A stretch of 64,000 bases of DNA, taken from Punica granatum (taxonomy: Eukaryota; Streptophyta; Magnoliopsida; Myrtales; Lythraceae). A program made the position numbers and the translations under genes. The stretch is taken from positions 11,160,001-11,224,000 of the forward strand of contig NC_045129.1 of NCBI RefSeq assembly GCF_007655135.1, written 5' to 3'. The notes under the pieces are model-generated. The model worked only from the letters and a program-made list of their open reading frames with translations, was not told the origin of the DNA and did not search any database. Positions 31,518 to 41,625 of the stretch are shown here, one piece after another (within the stretch, counting starts at the first letter, position 1; each line of letters starts with the position of its first letter).

Positions 31518-33872
31518 TCAGATGCTGCTGATGAATGAAGTGGGACGAGGTGGAGAGGAGATGTCTATGGTGCCTTCGAGCATCAGCAGAACCTTCCTCA
31601 TCGGCGGGCGAAGCGAAGGATCCTCAAGGGTGCACCATATAGCTACCTTAACCATCCTCTCGAGCTGCCTCCTGTCTACACCCTCCTCTTCATCGACTAA
31701 CTTGTGCAGCTCACCCGCCTCGAAGCAGTCGTAGACCCAGTTCTCCAGGATGATCTCTTCTTCTGGAACGCTCTGGTCCATGTTCCTCCGGCTGCAAATT
31801 ATCTCCAGTAGTACGATGCCAAAGCTGTAGACATCGGCCTTTGTCGTGACAGGCAGGTTTTTGTGCCATTCTGGCGCGACGTAGCCCCTCGTGCCCCGGA
31901 TCCTGGTGAAGGTGTTGGTCTGATCCGGCTTCAGCAGCTTCGACAGCCCAAAGTCGGATATCTTCGCGCATCGCTGCTCATCAATGAGTATGTTTCCGGG
32001 CTTGATGTCGCAGTGGATAATTTGTGTCTCGCACTCCTCGTGAAGGTAGAGCAGGCCCCGGGCTATGTTCCGCACTATTCCCATCTTCTCTCCCCAACAA
32101 AGAAGCTTGTCAGGTGCAAAGAGGAGATCAGCAAGCGACCCGCTGCTCATGTACTCGTACACCAGAAGCCTGTTGGATGCATCAAAGCTATAACCGAGAA
32201 GGCGAACAAGGTTCCGATGATGGGTCCTCCCGATGATTTTCATCTCTGTATGGAACTCTCTTTCACCGTCTGTGGACACCCGCTCAAGTCTCTTAACGGC
32301 AATAGCTTTTCCAGTTGACATGGTTCCTCTATAAACTATCCCAAAGGCTCCTTTCCCGATCACTTCTCTAAAATCTCCAGTCACTTTTTTGAGCTCATCG
32401 TACGTAAATGACCTAGGTGCAACATCCTCGATCATCCCATTGGCGCAGTCGGTCGGAATGGTTTTGTACAACCAAACACGGTTCTTGTAAAGATGGATCC
32501 CGCAGGCTATGATAATTACTAGTGCAACTGCAATTAAAATGAGGCTTACTACTAAAATGTCCATGCGAATGCGTTCCTTTCTTCGTCCTTCAGGCCTCTG
32601 CGGGTCGCTCCTATCACCGGGTGTCATTTGTCCTACCTTGACAAAGACTGCATTTGATGATTCGAAATCCCTCCTACCATATCTTAAAGGGAGCCTCTGT
32701 TTATTGCATGCACCGTCTTGGTAATACGCGGCTTCGCAGTTGCAGTCCTGCAGACATTCTATTCGGCATTCATTTTCTGTTTGCACTGCCACAACCGAGT
32801 AGGAATCATCTTCCCATACAGTGTTGGAGACCACCGAAATGTTGTAACTGGCAGGTGCGTTGATCGCCGTGCAGCTCTCTGCCGTAAAACTCCTCTGGCA
32901 GCCCGATGTCTCATTCCCGCTTTGCACAAAGTCGAACCCTGGGAGGCATTGGCATCTAGCAACTTGATCAAAGTTGGTGCAGAAGGCATTGAAGCCGCAT
33001 AAGCCCTTTGGGTCGCACTTGTTATATGTTGTTGACCACACCGTCGACCAGTTTCCCATCTCTGTCATGTTATAAGAGTACAATCGGAAAATCCCATCGG
33101 GATCGATTCGTGCACGGTATACTATATTAGGCGTTGCCAATCCTCGATCAGTAAGGTTTCTCAGATATGCACCCGTGCCATTCATGAGGTAGAGAAGGCC
33201 ATCGCCCGCAAGATTGAGCGTGACGGTGTCCCCTCGTCCAAAAGTGCCAGATGACCAGTAAGCATAAGGACCTGCGTCCACAGTATTGATCGGGTACATG
33301 ACAAGATTGCCATCCTCTTGCATCTTGATACGGAAGATCCCAGTTGAATTGTCGGCATCTGAGGCAGCTGAAAGCAGCTCCCTTCCCGCCGAGATGTACT
33401 GCCCTTCTAAGAGGGTGTCGGTTGGGCTATCGAAGCTTTGCCATGTTATGTTTTGCTGAGAGTTGTAGACGACGAAGTTGCCCGTGTCAAGCATGGAGGC
33501 AGAGACTGCGGTATCGTTTGGGGTGGCAATGACCTCACGCTGGGTCGACTGCAGGACGAGATTCCCATCGGAGGTGAAACTAAGGGTGGAGTTTCCCGGG
33601 ACAGGAGGGTCGTCCCGACGGGCCATCCACACGAGGGTCTCCTGTGGGATGCCGACCATGAAGATGCCGATGGAATAGCCGCCACCTCTTGGATAGAAAC
33701 CGAAGGCATAGATTCCGGAGGGAGAGAGCCAGTAGGAGTTGTTGGGGGTGGCCGCGGTCAGAGAAGAGCCGGGGAGTATGGTTGAGTTCCTCCGGGAGGC
33801 TGCTAGTGGGAACAATGAGAATGCCATGTGAAGATGAATGAGAAGAACAAGAAGAAGGGGGAGAGCTGCCAT
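31518..33872 (-). CDS. G-type lectin S-receptor-like Ser/Thr kinase (RLK copy 2)
   Basis: Intact single-exon gene, 784 aa, close paralogue of 5859-8219. It has the same layout: signal peptide 1-25, B-lectin, EGF-like, PAN, transmembrane near 437-462, and kinase from about 503. Kinase landmarks are GKGAFG, Lys527 in IAVK, HCD (non-RD), DFG and APE. It is two residues shorter in the juxtamembrane region. The first 96 or so residues and the C-terminal third are almost identical to copy 1. Residues about 97-135 of the lectin domain differ strongly. Residues about 474-530 (ATP-binding lobe and preceding linker) match the pseudogene rather than copy 1, suggesting gene conversion. A copia element lies upstream. 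Function as a membrane receptor kinase is by family; the ligand is unknown. Confidence 0.95.
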   Translation of the reverse strand: MAALPLLLVLLIHLHMAFSLFPLAASRRNSTILPGSSLTAATPNNSYWLSPSGIYAFGFYPRGGGYSIGIFMVGIPQETLVWMARRDDPPVPGNSTLSFTSDGNLVLQSTQREVIATPNDTAVSASMLDTGNFVVYNSQQNITWQSFDSPTDTLLEGQYISAGRELLSAASDADNSTGIFRIKMQEDGNLVMYPINTVDAGPYAYWSSGTFGRGDTVTLNLAGDGLLYLMNGTGAYLRNLTDRGLATPNIVYRARIDPDGIFRLYSYNMTEMGNWSTVWSTTYNKCDPKGLCGFNAFCTNFDQVARCQCLPGFDFVQSGNETSGCQRSFTAESCTAINAPASYNISVVSNTVWEDDSYSVVAVQTENECRIECLQDCNCEAAYYQDGACNKQRLPLRYGRRDFESSNAVFVKVGQMTPGDRSDPQRPEGRRKERIRMDILVVSLILIAVALVIIIACGIHLYKNRVWLYKTIPTDCANGMIEDVAPRSFTYDELKKVTGDFREVIGKGAFGIVYRGTMSTGKAIAVKRLERVSTDGEREFHTEMKIIGRTHHRNLVRLLGYSFDASNRLLVYEYMSSGSLADLLFAPDKLLCWGEKMGIVRNIARGLLYLHEECETQIIHCDIKPGNILIDEQRCAKISDFGLSKLLKPDQTNTFTRIRGTRGYVAPEWHKNLPVTTKADVYSFGIVLLEIICSRRNMDQSVPEEEIILENWVYDCFEAGELHKLVDEEEGVDRRQLERMVKVAIWCTLEDPSLRPPMRKVLLMLEGTIDISSPPRPTSFISSI

Positions 33873-34145
33873 AGGAATTTGTTCTTCGTATCACTTCCCT
33901 CTCAAGTTACATACTATATATATATGTTGTGCCGTGTGTATTATCCGTGGAAAAGTACGTATAGCTAATTCGAGTTTAATCAGGGAGGAGAAAGTGACTG
34001 GACTGGTCAGTCATTTTCCAAATTTATTACGACTGACTGAGTCAAAGTCGTTCGTTCATTATGTGGGCTGACTGACTGAGTCAAAGTCAACAAATATCTC
34101 CAACTAGTAAACTTCTTTCTTTTATATATATATATATATATATAT
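33873..34145 (-). promoter_or_regulatory. Promoter region of RLK copy 2 with W-box cluster
   Basis: W-box cores (TTGACT on the minus strand) at 34040-34045, 34079-34084 and 34085-34090, in a GACTGACTGAGTCAAAGTC block that is partly duplicated compared with copy 1. The region is cut off at 34146 by a copia inserted in an (AT)n run, leaving 273 bp between the ATG and the LTR. Confidence 0.5.
34123..34145. repeat. (AT)n microsatellite, copia 2 target
   Basis: The AT run continues on the other side of the copia at 39119-39142, so the element inserted inside the microsatellite. Confidence 0.85.
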
Positions 34146-34371
34146 TGATGGAAGTTTTGGATTACTGAGGAAGGATTTTATTTAGTTTCCTGTATCTAGA
34201 TTATTTAGTTTTTCATTCTTTCCTTCTTAGTGTTTCCTTCCTTGTAAATAATAGGTAAATTGTATTTATCTGTTTGCTGTACAGAACAGTCTTCTTCGAG
34301 GGAATAACACAGAAAGATTATCTTCTGTCAATTGTTCTTGCTCCCATTGTTGACTTGCTGCAGATTTCACA
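34146..34371 (+). repeat. Copia 2, 5' LTR
   Basis: Starts TGATGGAAGTTTTGG and ends GCAGATTTCACA. Confidence 0.9.
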
Positions 34372-34384
34372 TGGTATCAAAGCC
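34372..34384 (+). other. Copia 2 primer binding site
   Basis: TGGTATCAAAGCC directly after the 5' LTR, one base from the copia 1 site. Initiator Met tRNA type. Confidence 0.85.
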
Positions 34385-34404
34385 TTGAAAGGAAGAAGAG
34401 AGCC

Positions 34405-37400
34405 ATGGCAAACAAGAAAGCGGTGGACGTGACTTCACCATTTTTCGTGAGTCATTCGGACAATCCGGGCGTAGCTCTCGTCCCTGTAGTTCTCAATGGA
34501 TAGAACTATTAGACCTGGGCAAAGGCCACGATTAGAGCACTCGAAGCCAAGAACAAGACCGGATTCATCGATGGATCGTTGAAGCAACCAGACCCGACGA
34601 GTCCAGAATACTGATCGTGGAAGATCAATAATTCCATGAGAAGTTCGTGGATATTCAACTCACTCGACAAAAGTTTGCAGGGGGCAGTCGTTCATGCAAA
34701 TGACGCCAAGATGATGTGAGATGAAATAAAACAACAATTTGCACGAGGTAATGCTCCTCGAGTGCAACAGATCAAAACAAGCATATGCAATCTGAAGCAA
34801 TCAGGACAGCAGGTAATTGAGCATTATTCTAAGCTGAAGTCCCTCTGGGACGAACTGGAAGGATATCTCGAGACCATGGAATGCTCCTGTGGTGGTTGTA
34901 CATGCGGAGCCGTAGATCAAATGGCAAGGAACAAGGAAGTTGAGAAGCTCCACCAATTTTTAATGGGTCTAGATACGGATATCTTTGCAACGGTACGTTC
35001 ACAAATTCTGAATATGGATCTATTGCCCACGTTAAATAGGGCTTTTGCACAAGTAGCCGATGAAGAATTGCGTTGGTCGATGACCCAAGGAGGACGCAAT
35101 GAACAACTAGATTCGTCAGCTTATTATGCAGGAGATTCGACACAAATGAGAGGACCGAGAGTCCAATGTGATTATTGTGGAAAGACTGGTCATCAAAGAC
35201 CAGATTACTGGAAGCTTCATGGCTATCCTACAGATAGAGATTTCAGAGGAAAAGGAAGAAACGACACGAGACAAGGAAGTTGGTCCAAGCAGCAGTATGG
35301 ACAGAAAACGGAAGGCAACAGAGGGCACAAAGCCCATTTTGCTTCAGCTGAGACATTGCAGGAACAACCCTCGATGAAGGCAACAAGCAACCAAGCTGGT
35401 CATGCACTGGTGCATCAAGGGGGAACCAGGGGAAATGTCACGGTCACTGGAATCTCTGAGGACCAGCTCAACCAACTGGTCACGTTGTTTGGAGGACGTG
35501 CAACCATGTCGGACCAAATAGCCAGTAACGCCATTTTACCTAACTACTTGACAAATTGGGTGGTAGACACCGGGGCATCAATGCATATGACGGGAAATCT
35601 CGATTTGCTCTCGGACGTGAGGAACCAAACACACACGATCTCGATTGGTATCCCAGATGGCAAGTCCATCTTTGCTACTAAGAGTGGCAATATTCATTTG
35701 AATGATTTTGTCCTGAAGAATGTGTTATATGTTGCCGGGCTTAATTGCAATCTAATATCGGTTGGGAAGTTAACGGTAGATCATGACTGCTTATTGATGT
35801 TTTGTTCTCAATATTGCAAATTGTAGGATCGACCCACGGGGAGAGTGATTGGATCGGGTGAGCTGTGGAGGGGGGTGTATTGGCTTAAGCACGAACAGTC
35901 TACATCAGCTCACTTGGCGGTTAACACGGGTGATCATCTTCTATGGCATAAACGTTTGGGTCATCTGTCTAGTAAAGTCCTACACTCTATCCCTGGTGTT
36001 GCAATAAAACCAGATAATAAATTTGTTTGCGATGCTTGTGCACATGCAAAGATTTCTCGAAGTCCTTTTCCTGAAAGTTTGAATACTGCTGAGACTTGTT
36101 TTAACTTAATACATGGAGATGTTTGGGGCCCCTATCGTGTAACCTCTTTATCAGGTGCTTGGTATTTCCTCACTTTGGTTTATGATCATAGTCGTTGTGT
36201 GTGGGTGTATTTGATGAAAGACAAAGCTGAAACATATAAATGGGTGTTCGGTTTCTACAATATGATAAAGAACTAGTTTGGGAAATCGATTAAGATTTTT
36301 CGTTCAGATAATGGATGGGAATTCACTTCTAAGGCAATGCATGATTTTTATCATGCAAAAGGAGTAGTTCATCAGACATCTTGTGTAGACACGCCACAAC
36401 AAAATGGGCGTGTGGAGAGAAAACATCGGCATTTGCTTGAGATGGCACGTTCTCTGCGTTTTGACGCACATTTACCGATTAAGTTGTGGGGAGAATGCAT
36501 ACTTACAGCAGCATATTTGATCAACTATACACCTACGCCTATATTATCTGGGAAGGCCCCAGTTGAAGTTATTTTTCAAAAACCATTGAGGCTTGATCAC
36601 ATCAAGGTTTTTGGTTGCTTGTGTTATGCTACCAAGAGACCTAGGCCTATTGATAAATTTGAAAGCCTAGCACGTCGTTGTATTTTTGTGGGATATCCAT
36701 ATGGTCAAAAAGGATAGAAGTTGTATGACCTTGAGACCAAAGAAATATTCGTTTCACGGGATATGGTTTTTCATGAAGAAGTGTTCCCATTCAGCAAAGA
36801 GCAAAATGCTCCAGTACAGCCGGTTTTGGGTTCGGGAAATCAGTTAAATTGGGGAGAATATGTGGGCGATTTTGACCTGAATTCATCTAGTGAAGGGGAC
36901 CAGCCTAGTCCAATGTTCAGCCCAAATACAAGCCCAACTGCAAATGAGATGGCTTCAAGCCCGTCTGATTCAGGGGGTGAAACAGACCCAAGTCTATCAA
37001 ATCTGAACCCGAGTTCGTCGACATCAACTTCTCCACCCGACTTGACTGAGCTACGGGAGACCCTGAACGCAAATCTTCAGCCTGTTTCTCCACCTGACAC
37101 AGGTGAAACTCGACGATTGTTGCGAACGAGCTCAAGGTTGAAACGCACCCATTGTCCACTGGCCTGGCAGAAGGATTACAACTGCTGTATTGCGACAACA
37201 GAACCCCCCCCCCCCTCATCTCAAGCTCTCGCCGATTCCAGAATCTCCCCAGGTTCGTCCCTAGCCTTAGAACATTTTCTTGATTATTCCAGGTTATCGA
37301 GTGACTATCGCTGTTATATATTGGTGCTTGATCAAGATGTTGAGCCTCGAAATTATTCAGAAGCTACCCGTTATTGTCATTGGCGGGAAGCTATGCAAGC

Positions 37401-38878
37401 AGTATTGTCTGCACTTGAGCGAAACAGGACATGGGTAGTCACTGATCTACCACCTAGAAAGTAAGCAATTGGTTGCAAATGGGTATACAAAGTCAAGCAG
37501 AAGGCTGATGGCTCGATCGAGCGTTATAAAGCCCGACTAGTAGCAAAGGGCTATACACAAATTGAAGGACTGGATTTCGATGAGACTTTTGCTCTAGTAG
37601 CGAAGTTGGTGAGTGTTCGAGTACTGCTTACTGTCGCTCTTTATAAGAACTGGGAGTTATTTCAGCTGGATGTGAATAACGCATTTTTACATAGAGATCT
37701 TGAGGAGGAAGTGTATATGAAGTTGCCTCCAGGACTTACTTCTGCAGGTTCTAAGAAAGTATGTCACCTTCAGAAATCGTTGTATGGATTGCGACAGACA
37801 TCTCGTAACTAGTTTGCGAAGTTATCTGTTGCACTGAAGTCTTATGGCTTTAATCAATCTTCGGTTGATTATTCGTTGTTTGTTTACAACAAAGTCGGAG
37901 TTATATTGATCGTACTTGTTTATGTTGATGACTTGATCTTAACTAGTAATGATCTTGCACACTGTGAAAAGTTCAAGAAGTATTTGGATGATTGTTTCAG
38001 CATCAAGGATTTGGGGAAACTCACATACTTCTTGGGAATTGAAGTTGCTCGACAACCTGACTGCTTGTTCCTCTGTCAAAGGAAATATAGTCTCGACATT
38101 TTGCAGGAAACAGGGATGCTTGGAGGTAGACCAGCATCTTTTCCAATGGAGCAATACTTACGGCTCAACTCAAAATTGGGGGAAGATTTGCAAGATCCAT
38201 CACGTTATCGTCGCCTTGTGGGACGACTCATATATCTCACTATCACACGACCCGAACTGAGTTACCCGGTTCATATTCTTTCTCAATTCATGCAGAGGCC
38301 GAAACAAACACATTGGGATGCCACTCTACGGGTACTTCGTTATCTAAAACAAAGTCCAGGGAATGGCATATTACTCCGGAGACCATCTTCCTTATCCATT
38401 TACTACATATTGTGATTTCGACTGGGCAGCTTGCCCAATGACAAGAAGGTCTCTTACAGGTTACTTCATCATGCTCGGTGGATGTCCTATTTCATGGAAA
38501 ACCAAGAAACAAAGCACTGTTGCCCGTTCTTCCGCCGAAGCTGAATATCGTTCCATGGCACCCACCACTGTAGAGCTGCTGTGGTTACGGTCTTTACTGG
38601 CTTCTATTGGTGTGCCCACTACATCAGCTATGACACTGTACTGCGATAACATGGCTGCACTGCATATCGCTGCAAATCCTGTTTTTCATGAGCGGACTAA
38701 ACACATAGAGATCGACTGCCATTTTGTCAGGGAACATGTTCAAACGAAGTCTATTATTACTTGCCATGTTCCTTCAAAGCTCCAACTCGCAGATATTTTT
38801 ACAAAGGCCCTCGGTCGTGATCAATTTCAGTTTCTACTTGGCAAGTTGGACATTACTAGCATCCATGCTCCAACTTGA
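34405..38878 (+). pseudogene. Copia 2 gag-pol pseudogene
   Basis: One reading frame from ATG 34405 carries gag, protease, integrase and RT. Landmarks: gag zinc knuckle near 35168 with CDYC and GH but Tyr in place of the last Cys; protease DTGAS (35566-35580); integrase zinc region LGHLSSK / CDACAHAK, core DVWGP and SDNG; RT YVDD (37921-37932); RNase H ending ADIFTKALGR. The frame is broken by nine in-frame stops (34501, 34510, 34612, 34717, 35824, 36274, 36715, 37462 and 37810) and one frameshift near 38390-38410 before RNase H. Several stops are explained by G-to-A or C-to-T change of Trp or Gln codons, as expected for decay of methylated DNA. Not functional. Confidence 0.92.
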
Positions 38879-38885
38879 GGGGGAG

Positions 38886-39118
38886 TGATGGAAGTTTTGG
38901 ATTACTAAGGAAGGATTTTATTTAGTTTCCTATATCTTTATTCTAGATTATTTAGTTTTTCATTATTTCCTTCTCAGTGTTTCCTTCCTTGTAAATAATA
39001 GGTAAATTGTATTTATCTGTTTGTTGTCCAGAACAGTCTTCTTCGAGGGAATAACACATAAAGATTATCTTCTGTCAATTGTTCTTGCTCCCATTGTTGA
39101 CTTGCTGCAGATTTCACA
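38886..39118 (+). repeat. Copia 2, 3' LTR
   Basis: Preceded by the polypurine tract GAGGGGGAG (38877-38885). Ends TTTCACA. Confidence 0.9.
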
Positions 39119-39142
39119 TATATATATATATATATATATATA

Positions 39143-39664
39143 TTGATCTCTGACTAATTCAATTAGTTAGGATCGACTCATTAAGGGTCATAGCTCTCCC
39201 AACATGAATTTAAACTTCTTTCTTTTTCTTTAAGATTAGACTCTGTCAGTCCGTTATGCGCGGCAAGTGCAGTAGTTGAATTGATTTGGAAGATGCAGAA
39301 AAAAATTAAGGATGAGAAAAGTACAAAGGTAAGCTGGAGATATATATATATATATATAAAGAACAGAGCTTGAATGATTGAAGGTGAGATAGAGAGGTGA
39401 AAGGAAGAGAGAAAAACGAATATATCGACGCATGAGATAATAGAGAGAGGAAGAATAATGTGAAATGTAGTATATTATTTTTTAACTCCTCTCGTTAGTT
39501 TCAAATTGTAATAAATTTTTAATTAAAAATAATGAGTACTTTTGACTTTTGAGACACCCTATAAATAAGAAAATGATTATAAAATCACATCCCTTAAATA
39601 ATAATATAACATAAGATATATATATATATATTCCTAAAAATTGATAGATAAATACTATTTATGA
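39143..39664. repeat. AT-rich RLK upstream spacer, continued past copia 2
   Basis: Matches 8640-9165, the spacer upstream of RLK copy 1, including GTGCAGTAGTTGAATTGATT. (TA)n runs lie near 39340 and 39620. No gene seen. Confidence 0.7.
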
Positions 39665-41617
39665 TCGAGTATTCATTTGTCTCTAACCACGAGATGATTC
39701 CTCTAGTTTTTTTAGCATTGCAAAGTCCACTCACTGATCGGGCAACTTGCTTGTTGCACTACACTTCGTCACTACTTTTATTAATTTATTTAGATTTCGA
39801 TAATACATTGATGAACTTCAAATAATCAATTAAGAAAAAGTCACAAATATCATTTTTTTTAATATCACGGGCACCCCAACTTAGTGATAGAAAATTGATT
39901 TGATTCGAGCGATGGCTTGACTGGCCACGAGTTGTTTTTTCGAATCTTTGCACTGCAAGTGAAATTTGCCTTAATGGGAGCTTAATTTGTCGTGGAACAT
40001 AATGTTCGTAATCGGTGTCTTTTGATACGTCACCAAATAAGTTAGAGAGTTATTATCAATATAGATTATATTACCAAATAAAAATAATTCGGCAAAGTTA
40101 AATTTAACCAAAAAAAAAGGGTTCGGCGCATAACCTTCAAATCGCTGGTAATTAATTTGCAATGCCTTGTTTAGTAATTCGAAGCCTTCAAAAGTTTCAA
40201 ATGCGATCCGTTCAGTGCCCTCAATTTAACACGTGAGAGAAGAAAATAATAAACAAAACAAAGACAATGACAATCTTTGGGAGAAATTGAAGATTACTAC
40301 GCTTATATGTTATACGTCTTCAACGACCTTCCACTACCCCACATATGATTTTTACAAACTGACCTCAAGCTAACACTTTTTTTACAAATTGGTCCCTTAT
40401 TCCTTGCATTTTACAACTCGTTCCCTGATTCCTAACAAGTCAAGTCTTCCCTTCTTAAGAAACCTGGTCACAAGGTTTTTTATTTTGTTTTATTTTTTTT
40501 TGGGTGAATTCGGGGCCGAAGCCCAACTAGTCACCGGGTTTATTTGTGGAATCCGAGCTATAAATTATACAAGGATTTCTATGTAGGATTGCGGGGGGAT
40601 GTTCCAAACAATGAATCGAGATTGGAGCGACAACTGGATACTTAAGGCTTTCCGAGGGTATGGTTAGTTCGTACTAAACATCATTGCATCCTAATAAATT
40701 CGAGGACGTATCTAAAGGGTCAAACCCGTAACAAGACTTATTCTTCTGCCCAATTGTCTTTCAGATACAAATGATTTGGACTATATTTGTGGTCCGCATC
40801 CTTTTAATCTTTCTTCCATTCAAAGCTTTTTGAGCCCTCATTTTCTTCTTTTTCAAATCATACTGCTCATTTCAAGCAGAGATTCTGTAAAATATCTCCA
40901 AGACTCCAATGATGAGCTTTGAATAACAAAATCTCCATACAATTCAGGTATCGTATGGTGCAACTGCTTAAATTTTGTTTGGCACACTCGGATAGGTAAA
41001 CTCGGCCTTAAATTTTGATCAGACTGCGATATATGTTGAGGTAGTTTGGATTCTTTTCACTTCCATACGAGATTCTTTAATCTCCTTAAAGGAATTGAAT
41101 GAGGTTTTAATCTTATTTCTTCGACTTGCTCCAATCCACTTCAGCCTTCATCCTGCTTCGATGCTTTTGGAGTTCAACATGGAATGTCCCCGTTTAGTTA
41201 TCGCGTTTGATGAGATAAAGATCTAGGAAGCAACACACACAAGAATAGCAGTGATGGAAATAATGGATTTATGGACTCAGTGATGGAAATAATGGATTTA
41301 TGGACTCGATTAATTTTTGAGAGAGAAATGTCGTTTTGTCAAATGGCAAGGGCCTTGCTCACTCGGTCCAAAAAGGTCTCCTCTACTTGAAATTTTGCGG
41401 TAGAACAAGTTACAAAATTATCAGTAATATAGATTAAGTTACCAAATGAAAAGAATTCGGTAGAATTAAATTCAACAAAAAAAAAAGTTTGGCGAATAAC
41501 CTTCAAATCGCTTTTAATTAATTTGCATTGTCTTGTTTAGTAATTCGAAGCGGTCCAAAAGTTTCAAATGCAATCCGTTTAGTGCCCTCGATTTAACACT
41601 TGAGAGAAAAAATAATA
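39665..41617. repeat. Flank block F, copies D1 and start of D2
   Basis: A full F copy (39665 to about 41405) joins a second one lacking its first 340 bp or so, at the AGAACAAGTTACA / AAATTATC junction seen also near 22110 and 45260. A 30-bp doubling of GGAAATAATGGATTTATGG occurs near 41255-41300. Interrupted at 41626 by a DNA transposon. Confidence 0.75.
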
Positions 41618-41625
41618 CTAACGAT

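Larger units (their letters stand above)
34146..39118 (+). mobile_element. Ty1/copia retrotransposon 2, full length, coding region decayed
   Basis: Bounded by LTRs of 226 and 233 bp and flanked by TATAT on both sides. The duplication lies within an AT microsatellite, so its exact length is uncertain. LTRs differ at about seven sites plus a 7-bp indel. It has a complete gag-pol organisation, unlike copia 1, but many stop codons. It is transcribed away from the RLK (minus strand) whose promoter lies 273 bp to the left. Confidence 0.95.
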
